39,020 nucleotides of DNA, taken from assembly GCA_017545325.1 (NCBI GenBank), contig JAFWOX010000010.1, positions 1 through 39,020 on the forward strand, in the 5' to 3' direction. Of the stretch, positions 7,452-14,405 are shown piece by piece. How positions within the stretch are numbered: the first letter of the stretch is position 1; the number at the start of each line of letters is the position of its first letter. The notes beneath the pieces are model-generated. The model was not told the DNA's origin. It saw only the letters and a program-made list of their open reading frames with translations, and searched no databases. Made by a program: the position numbers and the translations under genes. Source of the stretch: Oscillospiraceae bacterium (lineage in GTDB: Bacteria > Bacillota_A > Clostridia > Oscillospirales > Oscillospiraceae).

Positions 7452-8398
7452 AGCAGGTACTCCTTCAGGGCGTCCATCATCATCCGGCAGGCGATGGGGG
7501 CGTTGGGGTCCTCCGGCATCAGAGGATTGCGGCCGCCCAGGGTCATGGTGAAGCCGTGGGCGGAGCCCAGGAAGCGCCGGGCCCGGACCGGGACCCCCGC
7601 CTGGATCAGCTTATGGGCATAAAGCTCTCCCTCGTCCCGGAGGGAGTCCAGCTCGGCGGTGATGACCACCGCGGGGGGCTGGCCCTTCAGCATCTCCACC
7701 TCCGCCACGGCGGGGGAGCACAGGGGATCGCCGCCCTGGCCGGGGGCGATATAGCAGGCGTCGAACAGAATGGCGATCTGAGGCGGAATAGCCATGGGAT
7801 GCTGGAACTTGTCGAAGGCGCAGGTCTTCAGATCCAGCGGCGGATAATCCAGGATCTGGAGGCGGAAGCGGAAGGGGGCGTTCTCCTGAACGCTCCGCAG
7901 GCAGGTCACCGCCGTCAGGTTGCCCCCGGCGCTGTGGCCGCCGATGGCCATCCGGTCCGTATCCAGGCCGTATTCCTCCGCATGGTCGAAGAACCACTGC
8001 ACCACGTCAAAGGCGTCGTTTGCGCCGGCGGGCCAGGGATGATCGGGGGCCTTGCGGTAATTGATGCTCACCACCGTGATATCCAGCTCATTGCGGATCA
8101 TGTCGCACCAGAAATCCACGTCCTCGCAGTTGCCCCCCACGAAGCCGCCGCCATGCATATCGAAATAGACGGGGGAGGGCTTGCGGCCGGACCGGTACAG
8201 GATGCAGCGGACTTCCCCATCCCGGGTGGGGACCATCATCCGCTCCCCGGCCACCGGCAGGGTCAGCGGGTCGGGCATATCGGCGCCGGCGGGCAGCATG
8301 GCCTGGCCCACCATGAGGTAGAGATTGACCAGCTCCTGGCGGCTCATTTTCCGCATGTTTTCCTCATTCATGAAATCGGGGAAGGTAATCGGTTCCAT
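7448..8398 (-). CDS. Alpha/beta hydrolase of the hormone-sensitive-lipase family
   Basis: A 316-residue esterase-type enzyme. The oxyanion motif is HGGGFVGGN, the nucleophile elbow GGHSAGGNLT, the acid AELDSLRDEGE and the catalytic His lies in SAHGFTM; all four are in the right order for bacterial HSL (family IV) esterases. There is no signal peptide, so it should be cytoplasmic and act on short acyl esters. I start at the ATG at 8398, preceded by AGGAG with eight-base spacing; the longer open frame runs into the promoter. It leads a two-gene operon with the PHP phosphoesterase, which hints at a shared small-molecule substrate but does not prove it. Confidence 0.85.
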   Translation of the reverse strand: MEPITFPDFMNEENMRKMSRQELVNLYLMVGQAMLPAGADMPDPLTLPVAGERMMVPTRDGEVRCILYRSGRKPSPVYFDMHGGGFVGGNCEDVDFWCDMIRNELDITVVSINYRKAPDHPWPAGANDAFDVVQWFFDHAEEYGLDTDRMAIGGHSAGGNLTAVTCLRSVQENAPFRFRLQILDYPPLDLKTCAFDKFQHPMAIPPQIAILFDACYIAPGQGGDPLCSPAVAEVEMLKGQPPAVVITAELDSLRDEGELYAHKLIQAGVPVRARRFLGSAHGFTMTLGGRNPLMPEDPNAPIACRMMMDALKEYLL

Positions 8399-8429
8399 AC
8401 GATCAACTCCTGTTGTGTACTCTTCTGCT

Positions 8430-8458
8430 ATTTTACGGGAAAGAAGGGCCGAATGCAA
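8430..8458 (-). promoter_or_regulatory. Promoter of the esterase/PHP operon
   Basis: On the minus strand TTGCAT (plus 8453-8458) and TAAAAT (plus 8430-8435) with exactly 17 bases between. Transcription would start about 25 bases before the esterase start codon, and this settles the start at 8398. Confidence 0.75.
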
Positions 8459-8477
8459 CGCTTTTCTCCCGGCTCGG

Positions 8478-8506
8478 TTGCGGGATCCTCCGGAACATGG
8501 TATGAT
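8478..8506 (+). promoter_or_regulatory. Promoter-like site pointing antisense into the SGNH gene
   Basis: TTGCGG at 8478-8483 and TATGAT at 8501-8506, 17 bases apart and with TGG before the -10, on the plus strand. No plus-strand gene follows; transcription would run antisense through the 3' end of the hydrolase gene that stops at 8519. It may be chance, a remnant, or the start of an antisense RNA. Confidence 0.35.
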
Positions 8507-8518
8507 AAACAGGAAGCC

Positions 8519-9202
8519 TCAGCCGGCAAAGATCCCCTCCACCGCCGACCGGATGGCTCCGCAAAGCTCCGGATCCAATGGCTGGAAAGCGGTATCCGGA
8601 TCCTCCCGTATGGCTTTCCGCTCCGGGTCAAAGAAACTGCAGCCCGCATCGGGAAGGCCGATGCAGCTTCTGCCGCTGAGGAGCCGGTAATGGGTGCAGG
8701 CGATCAGATAATCCCCATAGACGGAAGCATGCTCCCCATCCTCCCAGTACAGGGGAAAATCCGGATCCTGCCGAAGCAGCTCCTGCCATACCCGGCCTAC
8801 CGGACTGAGCAGAGCGCCGGTCTCCCGGCAAAGCTGCTCATGGAAGGCGTTCATCTGCGCCTGGTGCTCCGGGAAGGCCTTCTCCGCCCAGGTGAGGGCG
8901 AACACCGGCTTCACGTTTCCCGCCTTTGCCAGTCCGGCCAGGCGTTTTCCCGCCTCCAGGTCTTCCGGCGTCCCGGCAAAGGGATGGGCCTTCTGCTGCA
9001 GGATGCAGTAGTCGAAGCCGCCATACAGCAGATTGAAGCGGCTTTCAAAATACTCCTTCACATGGTAATCGAATCCCATGCCGGGATGGCACAGGAGCAC
9101 CGGGGAGATGGTTTCTCCCGTGCCCGCCTCCCAGAGCCGGGCGAAGGTATGGGGCATATCATGGAAGAATGTGTGGCTGTTGCCGATGAACAAAACCTTC
9201 AT
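8519..9202 (-). CDS. SGNH/GDSL-type hydrolase
   Basis: A 227-residue cytoplasmic protein. The N-terminal MKVLFIGNSHTFFHDMP carries the block I serine (S9 in GNSHT), and DGEHASVYGDYL near residue 165 gives the catalytic Asp-x-x-His of block V. The middle has PVFALTWAEKAFPEHQAQM and LQQKAHP, consistent with SGNH blocks III and IV. Relatives act on acyl or acetyl esters; the substrate here is unknown. AGGAAG lies seven bases before the start. It follows the YgjP-type peptidase by 14 bases, so both likely share the promoter at 9767-9795. Confidence 0.8.
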   Translation of the reverse strand: MKVLFIGNSHTFFHDMPHTFARLWEAGTGETISPVLLCHPGMGFDYHVKEYFESRFNLLYGGFDYCILQQKAHPFAGTPEDLEAGKRLAGLAKAGNVKPVFALTWAEKAFPEHQAQMNAFHEQLCRETGALLSPVGRVWQELLRQDPDFPLYWEDGEHASVYGDYLIACTHYRLLSGRSCIGLPDAGCSFFDPERKAIREDPDTAFQPLDPELCGAIRSAVEGIFAG

Positions 9203-9216
9203 GCATGATCTTCCTT

Positions 9217-9738
9217 TCAGCGGAGCAGGGCTTCCCGCTCCCGGTAGTCCGGCAGTACGGAGGCGATGAGGGCATAGAAATCCCTTCCGTGGTTTTTGTG
9301 GCGGATGTGGGCCAGCTCATGAACCACCACATAGTCCACGGCCTCCGGCGGATAGAGCATGAGCCGCCAGGAGAAGCACAGACGGTTCTTCCCGCTGCAG
9401 CTTCCGAACCGCTTTTCCGCGCCGGTGATGGTGATCCCCGCGGGGACGAGGGCCATGATGCGGCTGTAATGGGCCACCCGCCGGGGGATCAGCTCCTTGG
9501 CCTTACGGATGCAGTCCAGGCGTTCCTCCTCCGTAGGTGCGGGGGGAAGGCGCGCTGCCCGCTCCCGGGCCTTCGCCATATGGGTATCCAGCCAGGCTCG
9601 TCGGCTTTCCACAAAGGCTTCTATCTGCACCTTGGGCATGCGCTGCGGCGCCCGGACCAGGATCTCCAGATCACGGGTGATCTCCAGGCTGACGGTGCGC
9701 CGCCCGGAACGAATAAGACGATAGGAAACAGGATCCAT
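9217..9738 (-). CDS. YgjP/SprT-like zinc metallopeptidase (DUF45)
   Basis: A 173-residue protein of the M48-like YgjP family. The zinc site is VVHELAHIRHKNHGRDF: HELAH at residues 140-144 with the third ligand at H150. The N-terminal YRLIRSGRRTVSLEITRD-type strand and KRFGSCSGKNRLCFSWRL are also family marks. It has no signal sequence. I place the start at the ATG at 9738, with AGGAGG eleven bases upstream; two in-frame starts further up (9768, 9795) fall on the -10 and -35 of a well-formed promoter. Cellular role is not established for the family. It heads an operon with the SGNH hydrolase. Confidence 0.85.
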   Translation of the reverse strand: MDPVSYRLIRSGRRTVSLEITRDLEILVRAPQRMPKVQIEAFVESRRAWLDTHMAKARERAARLPPAPTEEERLDCIRKAKELIPRRVAHYSRIMALVPAGITITGAEKRFGSCSGKNRLCFSWRLMLYPPEAVDYVVVHELAHIRHKNHGRDFYALIASVLPDYREREALLR

Positions 9739-9766
9739 AACGATCTCGACCTCCTGCCGATATCCC

Positions 9767-9795
9767 ATCTTACCCGGCCGGCGGCGGTTCGTCAA
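9767..9795 (-). promoter_or_regulatory. Promoter of the YgjP/SGNH operon
   Basis: Minus-strand TTGACG (plus 9790-9795) and TAAGAT (plus 9767-9772) with a 17-base spacer. Its position excludes the two upstream start codons of the peptidase gene. Confidence 0.65.
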
Positions 9796-9830
9796 GCGGC
9801 GGTATGCCGCAGGAACAGGAGGCAGGCATT

Positions 9831-10550
9831 TTGAACTGTGAGCATTGCGGCGAGGAACTGAGCGGCGGGGTCTGTTCGGCCTGCGGGGCGGAATACCTGC
9901 CCGTGTGCATCCATTGTCAGGCGGTCGTTCCTCCGGGGAGCGAATGCTGTCCAGCCTGCGGAAGCGAGGTCCTGCCGGGCTGGAACGTCTCCCGGGAGGA
10001 GATGGTACGGCGGGGCATGCGCGCCTTCATGCCCTATACGCCGGAGCACAACTATGATATCTATCTGGGGGGAAACCCGGATGGGGGCGGCTATGTTTTT
10101 CATAATGACCCGGGCTTTTCCGGGCCGGTACCGGAAAGGCTCGTGCTGCCCGGTCTGGTGGAGGGCAGGCCGATCTATGGCGTATGGAATGAGTTTTTCT
10201 GCGTGGGAGACGAGTTTACCCCGGACCGGTATGACGAGACCTTCCGCCGGCTTCTGCCGCTGAAGACCATCATCGTCTCCAACGGGCTCCGGGAGATCTT
10301 CACCTATGCCTTTTTCGGCTGCTGCGGATTGGAGACCCTGGTGCTTCCCCGAACCGTGCAGAAGATGCTCTATGACTTCTACGACCTGTTCTCGGACGGA
10401 GTCAGTCCCCTGCAGAACGGGTTTTACAAGCAGAATATCACCATCCGCTACCGGGGCAGTCGGGAGGAGTGGGACCGGGTGCTCCGCACAAGCCGGTTTG
10501 AGGATTATGTGGAGATGGGGCGGATCCGCATGGAATTCCTGCGGGAATAA
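9831..10550 (+). CDS. Zinc-ribbon protein with a BspA-type leucine-rich segment
   Basis: A 239-residue protein. Residues 1-48 hold two tandem zinc ribbons (CEHC...CSAC and CIHC...CCPAC). The rest ends in a short LRR_5/BspA-like stretch: TIIVSNGLREIFTYAFFGCCGLETLVLP, followed by ITIRYRGSREEW, which resembles the familiar end of BspA repeats. There is no signal peptide or anchor, so unlike most BspA-type proteins it should stay in the cytoplasm. I prefer the TTG at 9831, eight bases after AGGAGG, which starts the protein directly before the first ribbon; an ATG at 9804 in frame is the alternative. Function unknown. Confidence 0.7.
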   Translation: MNCEHCGEELSGGVCSACGAEYLPVCIHCQAVVPPGSECCPACGSEVLPGWNVSREEMVRRGMRAFMPYTPEHNYDIYLGGNPDGGGYVFHNDPGFSGPVPERLVLPGLVEGRPIYGVWNEFFCVGDEFTPDRYDETFRRLLPLKTIIVSNGLREIFTYAFFGCCGLETLVLPRTVQKMLYDFYDLFSDGVSPLQNGFYKQNITIRYRGSREEWDRVLRTSRFEDYVEMGRIRMEFLRE

Positions 10551-10590
10551 AACCAAGACCCCCCGGCAGAACTGCCAGAGGGCCTTGGTT
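10551..10590. terminator. Hairpin after the zinc-ribbon gene
   Basis: AACCAAG (10551-10557) pairs with CTTGGTT (10584-10590), with further GC pairing inside (CGGCAG with CTGCC). No T-run follows on the plus strand; on the minus strand TTTTATT follows. Weak support as a terminator. Confidence 0.35.
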
Positions 10591-10712
10591 CAGAAAAGAG
10601 AAAGAGTCAGGCTCACGGTGCACAGCCCCTGTCGGCTCCCAACGACAGAAGCGGCAGCCGTTGAGCTTTCACAGCGGAAGAAACGACGGTAACTGTGATC
10701 TTTCATCTGTAA

Positions 10713-10728
10713 TGTAACATATTTTACA
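10713..10728. promoter_or_regulatory. Palindromic operator candidate upstream of the flavoenzyme gene
   Basis: TGTAACATATTTTACA is a perfect TGTAA-N6-TTACA dyad, the half-site spacing used by the Crp/Fnr superfamily. It is in the AT-rich 289-base gap before the gene at 10840. The rest of that gap holds no gene; a T/A-rich stretch without a clear -35/-10 pair lies at 10730-10835. A Crp/Fnr-type gene is present at 30272-30934, but no link is shown. Confidence 0.35.
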
Positions 10729-10839
10729 CAGAAAAGCAACTATTTTTCTCAAATATTTGGCGAAAATTCCAGAAATCTTTTCCCGTAATTTGAAAATATC
10801 AGAAAAATGACGAAATATTGAAGATGGGAGAGAAATAAA

Positions 10840-12723
10840 ATGGAAGGTTTGAAAGCAGTGTTCCAGCCGATCCAGGTCGGTCCCCTTCGGGTCAGGAATC
10901 GCATTGAGGTTTCCCCGGCGGAGCCCATGCTCTGTTCCCGGGATGGTCTGGCCACCCCGGAATTCGTGGATTATACTGCCCAGTTTGCCAGATTCGGCGC
11001 AGGCATCGTTACTGTGGGGGACAGCGCGGTGACCCAGGCCTATGCGGATACGAACCATTATGCGATCAACCTGGCGGACCGCTTCGTGGTCCATGGTCTG
11101 GTGAACGTGACGGACGCCATCCATCGCTGGGGCGCCGTGGCCTCCATCGAGCTGAATCTGCGGGATGAGCGGCTCCCGGCGGAGTTCAGCCATGAAGAGG
11201 TCAAGGGGATCATCCGCGCCTTTGCGGAGGCGGCGGAGCGGTGCCGGAAGGCCGGCTTTGATATGGTCATGCTCCATTTTGGTCATGGACACACCGCCGC
11301 ATCCTTTTATTCCCCCCATGTGAACAAGAGGACGGATGAGTACGGCTGCCAGACCTTTGAGAACCGCTGCCGCTTCGCCCGGGAGATGATCGACGCGGTG
11401 CGGGAGCGCATCGGGCCGCACATGGCCATCGAGGTGCGCATGAGCGGGGACGAGCTCTATCCCGAGGGGGTGCATGTGGAGGACGCCATCGCTTTTGCCC
11501 GGGCCATTCAGGATAAGATCGACCTGGTCCATATCAGCGCCGGGAGCATGTACGATCCCCGGACCATGGGCTCCACCATCCAGCACACGTATATGCCCCG
11601 GGCCACCAACCTGTACCTGGCCAGACAGTTCAAGGCGGCCGGGCTGAAGATCCCCGTGGTGAGCGTGGGCAGCCATGATATGGTCTCCGCGGAGAAGGCC
11701 ATCAGCGAGGGAGACTGCGACATGGTCGCCATGATCCGTTCCTTCCTGGCGGATCCGGAAATGCTCATCAAGGCCAGGGCGGGTAAGGTGGACGAGATAC
11801 GCCCCTGCCTGCGGTGCAACAACTGCACCGGGGGCGATCCCCATGGCTGTCCGACGCCTCTGCGCTGCTCGGTGAACGCCGTTCAGGGGAGGCAGCCCCT
11901 CTTTGATGAGATCCCCCCGGCGGAACCGGGAAAGAAGGTGGTCGTCGTGGGCGGCGGCTGCGCGGGGATGGAAGCGGCCCGCCGGCTGAGCCAGCGGGGC
12001 CTGAGGCCCGTCCTCTTCGAGAAGGGGGAGGAGCTGGGCGGCAGCCTCCGCATTGCGGGGGCGAACCCCATCAAGGGGGACGTGCGGCGATATGGGGACT
12101 GGTCCGTGCGGATGACCCTGCGCGACCCCAATATCGATCTGCGGCTGGGCACCGAAGCCACCCGGGAGCGGGTGCTGGCCGAGAAGCCCGACGTGGTCAT
12201 CCTGGCGGTGGGCAGCGAGCCCATCATCCCCAGGGTTCCCGGGATCGAGGGCGGCAATGTGTGCCTCGCGCAGGATATCGACCTGGGCCGGGTGAAGCCA
12301 GGAAAGCGGGTGATCATCGTGGGCGCCGGTCTTACCGGAACGGAGACCGCCGTTTCCCTGGCCCGGGAAGGGCATGAGGTCACGGTCCTGGATATGCTCT
12401 CCTTGGCGGAGATCCGTAGCCGGGAAAAGGCGGTGAACACTGCCCAGCGTCTTGCTCTGGCGGAGGGGGTGCGGTTCCTGGAGAAGCACCGGCTCGTCTC
12501 CGTCTCTCCGGAGGGAGTGACGGCGCTGGACGAGGCGGACAGGGAGGTTTTCCTGCCCTGCGATACGGCAGCCCTTTCCCTGGGCGTCCGGCCCAGAACT
12601 GCGGCGGTCGATGAGCTGCGGGATGTTTGCGGGACGGTCGTATGCGTGGGGGACTGCAACAATCGGCAGGGGAACATTACCTCCGCTGTGCGGGAGGGCT
12701 TCTACGCCGCCATGAACGTATAA
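10840..12723 (+). CDS. Old Yellow Enzyme-type Fe-S flavoprotein (2,4-dienoyl-CoA/enoate reductase family)
   Basis: A 627-residue, three-module oxidoreductase. Residues 1-320 form the FMN TIM barrel (LRVRNRIEVSP; the HFGHGHTAASFYSPHVNKRTDEYG active-site segment at 146-169). A four-cysteine cluster (C323, C326, C329 and C337 or C343) should bind 4Fe-4S. Residues 365-627 hold FAD (VVVVGGGCAGMEAA) and NAD(P) (IIVGAGLTGTETA) Rossmann motifs. The family reduces activated C=C bonds (enoates, dienoyl-CoA, bile acid or cinnamate intermediates) using NAD(P)H; which one is not visible. Length and order match the family. GGGAGAG precedes the ATG. It appears monocistronic. Confidence 0.9.
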   Translation: MEGLKAVFQPIQVGPLRVRNRIEVSPAEPMLCSRDGLATPEFVDYTAQFARFGAGIVTVGDSAVTQAYADTNHYAINLADRFVVHGLVNVTDAIHRWGAVASIELNLRDERLPAEFSHEEVKGIIRAFAEAAERCRKAGFDMVMLHFGHGHTAASFYSPHVNKRTDEYGCQTFENRCRFAREMIDAVRERIGPHMAIEVRMSGDELYPEGVHVEDAIAFARAIQDKIDLVHISAGSMYDPRTMGSTIQHTYMPRATNLYLARQFKAAGLKIPVVSVGSHDMVSAEKAISEGDCDMVAMIRSFLADPEMLIKARAGKVDEIRPCLRCNNCTGGDPHGCPTPLRCSVNAVQGRQPLFDEIPPAEPGKKVVVVGGGCAGMEAARRLSQRGLRPVLFEKGEELGGSLRIAGANPIKGDVRRYGDWSVRMTLRDPNIDLRLGTEATRERVLAEKPDVVILAVGSEPIIPRVPGIEGGNVCLAQDIDLGRVKPGKRVIIVGAGLTGTETAVSLAREGHEVTVLDMLSLAEIRSREKAVNTAQRLALAEGVRFLEKHRLVSVSPEGVTALDEADREVFLPCDTAALSLGVRPRTAAVDELRDVCGTVVCVGDCNNRQGNITSAVREGFYAAMNV

Positions 12724-12738
12724 AAGGATCGGAAAAAT

Positions 12739-12765
12739 CGCCCCTGACGGACTCCGTCAGGGGCG
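12739..12765 (-). terminator. Terminator of citrate synthase (minus strand)
   Basis: Perfect 12-base stem CGCCCCTGACGG (12739-12750) and CCGTCAGGGGCG (12754-12765), loop ACT. Read on the minus strand it is followed by ATTTTT, so it ends the citrate synthase transcript; it may also stop the convergent flavoenzyme transcript. Confidence 0.85.
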
Positions 12766-12788
12766 GTGAATACACAGGTTGCGGCGCG

Positions 12789-14150
12789 TCAGCGCTGTTC
12801 GATGGGAACGTATTCCCGGGGCCGGATGGCCGCCTGATAGCCGGGGCGGATCAGCCGCTTGCCGGTCAGGACCTCTTCTATCCGGTGGGCGCACCAGCCG
12901 GCGATCCTTGCGCAGGCGAAGAGCGGGGTAAACAGCACCTCCGGGATGCCCAGCATGCTGTACACCAGGCCGGAATACAGGTCCACATTGGCGCACATGG
13001 GCATTTCATGCTTTTTCGTGGTCATGATCAGGTCGATGCCCTGGATCTCGATCTGCTCCAGGAGGCGGAAGTCCTCCGTCCGATCCTTCTGCTCCGCCAT
13101 CTGACGGGCAAATTTCCGGAGCAGCACCGCCCGGGGGTCGGAGAGGGTGTAGACCGCGTGCCCAAGGCCGTAGATCTTTCCGCTCCGGTCGCCGGCCTCC
13201 TTATTCAGAAGCTTGGTCAGGTAGGCTCTTACCTCCTCGTCATCCTCCGCGTCCCGCACATGGGCCCGGATATCCTGGAACATCTCCGTCACCTTCCGGT
13301 TGGCGCCGCCGTGGAGAGGCCCCTTCAGGGAGCCGACGGCTCCGGCAATGGCGCTGTAGGTATCCGTACCGCTGGAGGAAAGAGCGCGGCAGATGAAGGC
13401 GGAGTTGTTGCCGCCGCCGTGCTCCGCATGGAGGATGAGGAGCAGGTCCAGAAGCTTGGCCTCCTCATCCGTATAGCTCTTGTCCTTCCGCACCAGCCGA
13501 AGGAAATTCTCCGAAAGGGTGAGCGCCTCCTTGGGGTTATGGATGTACATGGATTTGCCGTCGAACATATGCCGCCGGGCCATGTAGGCGTTGGCGACGA
13601 TGGAGGGGAAACGGGCGATGAGCTCGATGGACTGGCGCAGCATGTTCTCAGGCGACGTCTCATCGGGATTCTCATCGTAGGCATACAGGGCCAGCACGCT
13701 CCGTCCCAGCATGTTCATGATATCCGGACTGGTGTTCCGGAGGATCATGTCCTCAAAGAAGCCCTTGGGCAGGGGGCGCACCTTGGCCAGGATGCTTTCA
13801 TAGAGGCTCAGCTCTGAAGCATTGGGCAGTCTTCCCATCAGCAGCAGATAGGATACTTCTTCGAACCCGAAGGTGTTGTTCCGCTGGTGAGCCTCGACGA
13901 TGTCCTCCACGGAAATACCCCGATAGTACAGCTTTCCGGGGATGGGGTTCCTGACCCCGTCCTGCATCACATAGCCCTGAACGCTGCCGATCTTGGTGAT
14001 GCCGGCGATGACGGCGGTTCCGTCAAAATTGCGCAGGCCGCGCTTCACGTTCTGGTTGCGGAAATAGCTGTCGCTGATCTGGTATTCCTCCCGTACCTGG
14101 CGGTACAGGGGACTGACGTCCATGGTGCTGAAGACTTCATTGGATTCCAT
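12789..14150 (-). CDS. Citrate synthase
   Basis: A 453-residue citrate synthase, condensing oxaloacetate with acetyl-CoA. The catalytic residues are visible: H244 in HAEHGGGNNS, H331 in YGLGHAVYTLSDPR and D390 in ANVDLYSG; GPLHGGAN (277-284) and the C-terminal FACARIAGWCAHRIEE are also typical. There is an N-terminal extension of about 40 residues before the small-domain entry NFDGTAVIAGITKI. AAGGAGG lies eight bases before the ATG. It is divergent from the hydratase/isocitrate dehydrogenase operon, so together they give the oxidative branch to 2-oxoglutarate. It has its own near-consensus promoter and terminator. Confidence 0.95.
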   Translation of the reverse strand: MESNEVFSTMDVSPLYRQVREEYQISDSYFRNQNVKRGLRNFDGTAVIAGITKIGSVQGYVMQDGVRNPIPGKLYYRGISVEDIVEAHQRNNTFGFEEVSYLLLMGRLPNASELSLYESILAKVRPLPKGFFEDMILRNTSPDIMNMLGRSVLALYAYDENPDETSPENMLRQSIELIARFPSIVANAYMARRHMFDGKSMYIHNPKEALTLSENFLRLVRKDKSYTDEEAKLLDLLLILHAEHGGGNNSAFICRALSSSGTDTYSAIAGAVGSLKGPLHGGANRKVTEMFQDIRAHVRDAEDDEEVRAYLTKLLNKEAGDRSGKIYGLGHAVYTLSDPRAVLLRKFARQMAEQKDRTEDFRLLEQIEIQGIDLIMTTKKHEMPMCANVDLYSGLVYSMLGIPEVLFTPLFACARIAGWCAHRIEEVLTGKRLIRPGYQAAIRPREYVPIEQR

Positions 14151-14180
14151 GGGAAGACCTCCTTCGGGATAGTATCACGA

Positions 14181-14209
14181 ATTATACACATCTCTACAGT
14201 AAATTGCAA
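14181..14209 (-). promoter_or_regulatory. Promoter of citrate synthase
   Basis: Minus-strand TTGCAA (plus 14204-14209) and TATAAT (plus 14181-14186) separated by 17 bases, close to the full housekeeping consensus. Leader of about 25 bases before the start codon. Confidence 0.8.
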
Positions 14210-14361
14210 GCGTAAATGCAAGAAAATGAACGTGCTGATTCAAATTCGGTAATTATCACCGATTATCCCCCTGGATCGATGGAGTTTTTTGCAGGATTCG
14301 AAAAAATGAATGCAAAATTCCGGGAAAATGCGCCGGAAGCCTCCTGCGCAGGCGGGGAATA

Positions 14362-14370
14362 TGGTATACT
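14362..14370 (+). promoter_or_regulatory. Extended -10 promoter of the hydratase operon
   Basis: TGGTATACT at 14362-14370 is an extended -10 with no recognisable -35 at 17 bases. The missing -35 suggests dependence on an activator or a weak promoter. The 140 bases to the left are AT-rich and hold no gene. Confidence 0.5.
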
Positions 14371-14405
14371 GATCAATATTTTATGCGGAAAGGTGCGTAC
14401 CGCCG

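Noticed and set aside
7556..9208. A 550-codon open frame on the plus strand
   Set aside because: It lies opposite two well-supported minus-strand hydrolase genes with clear catalytic motifs; high GC keeps antisense frames open. No ribosome binding site or motif supports it.
10669..12489. A 606-codon open frame on the minus strand
   Set aside because: Antisense shadow of the flavoenzyme gene, whose plus-strand motifs are unambiguous.
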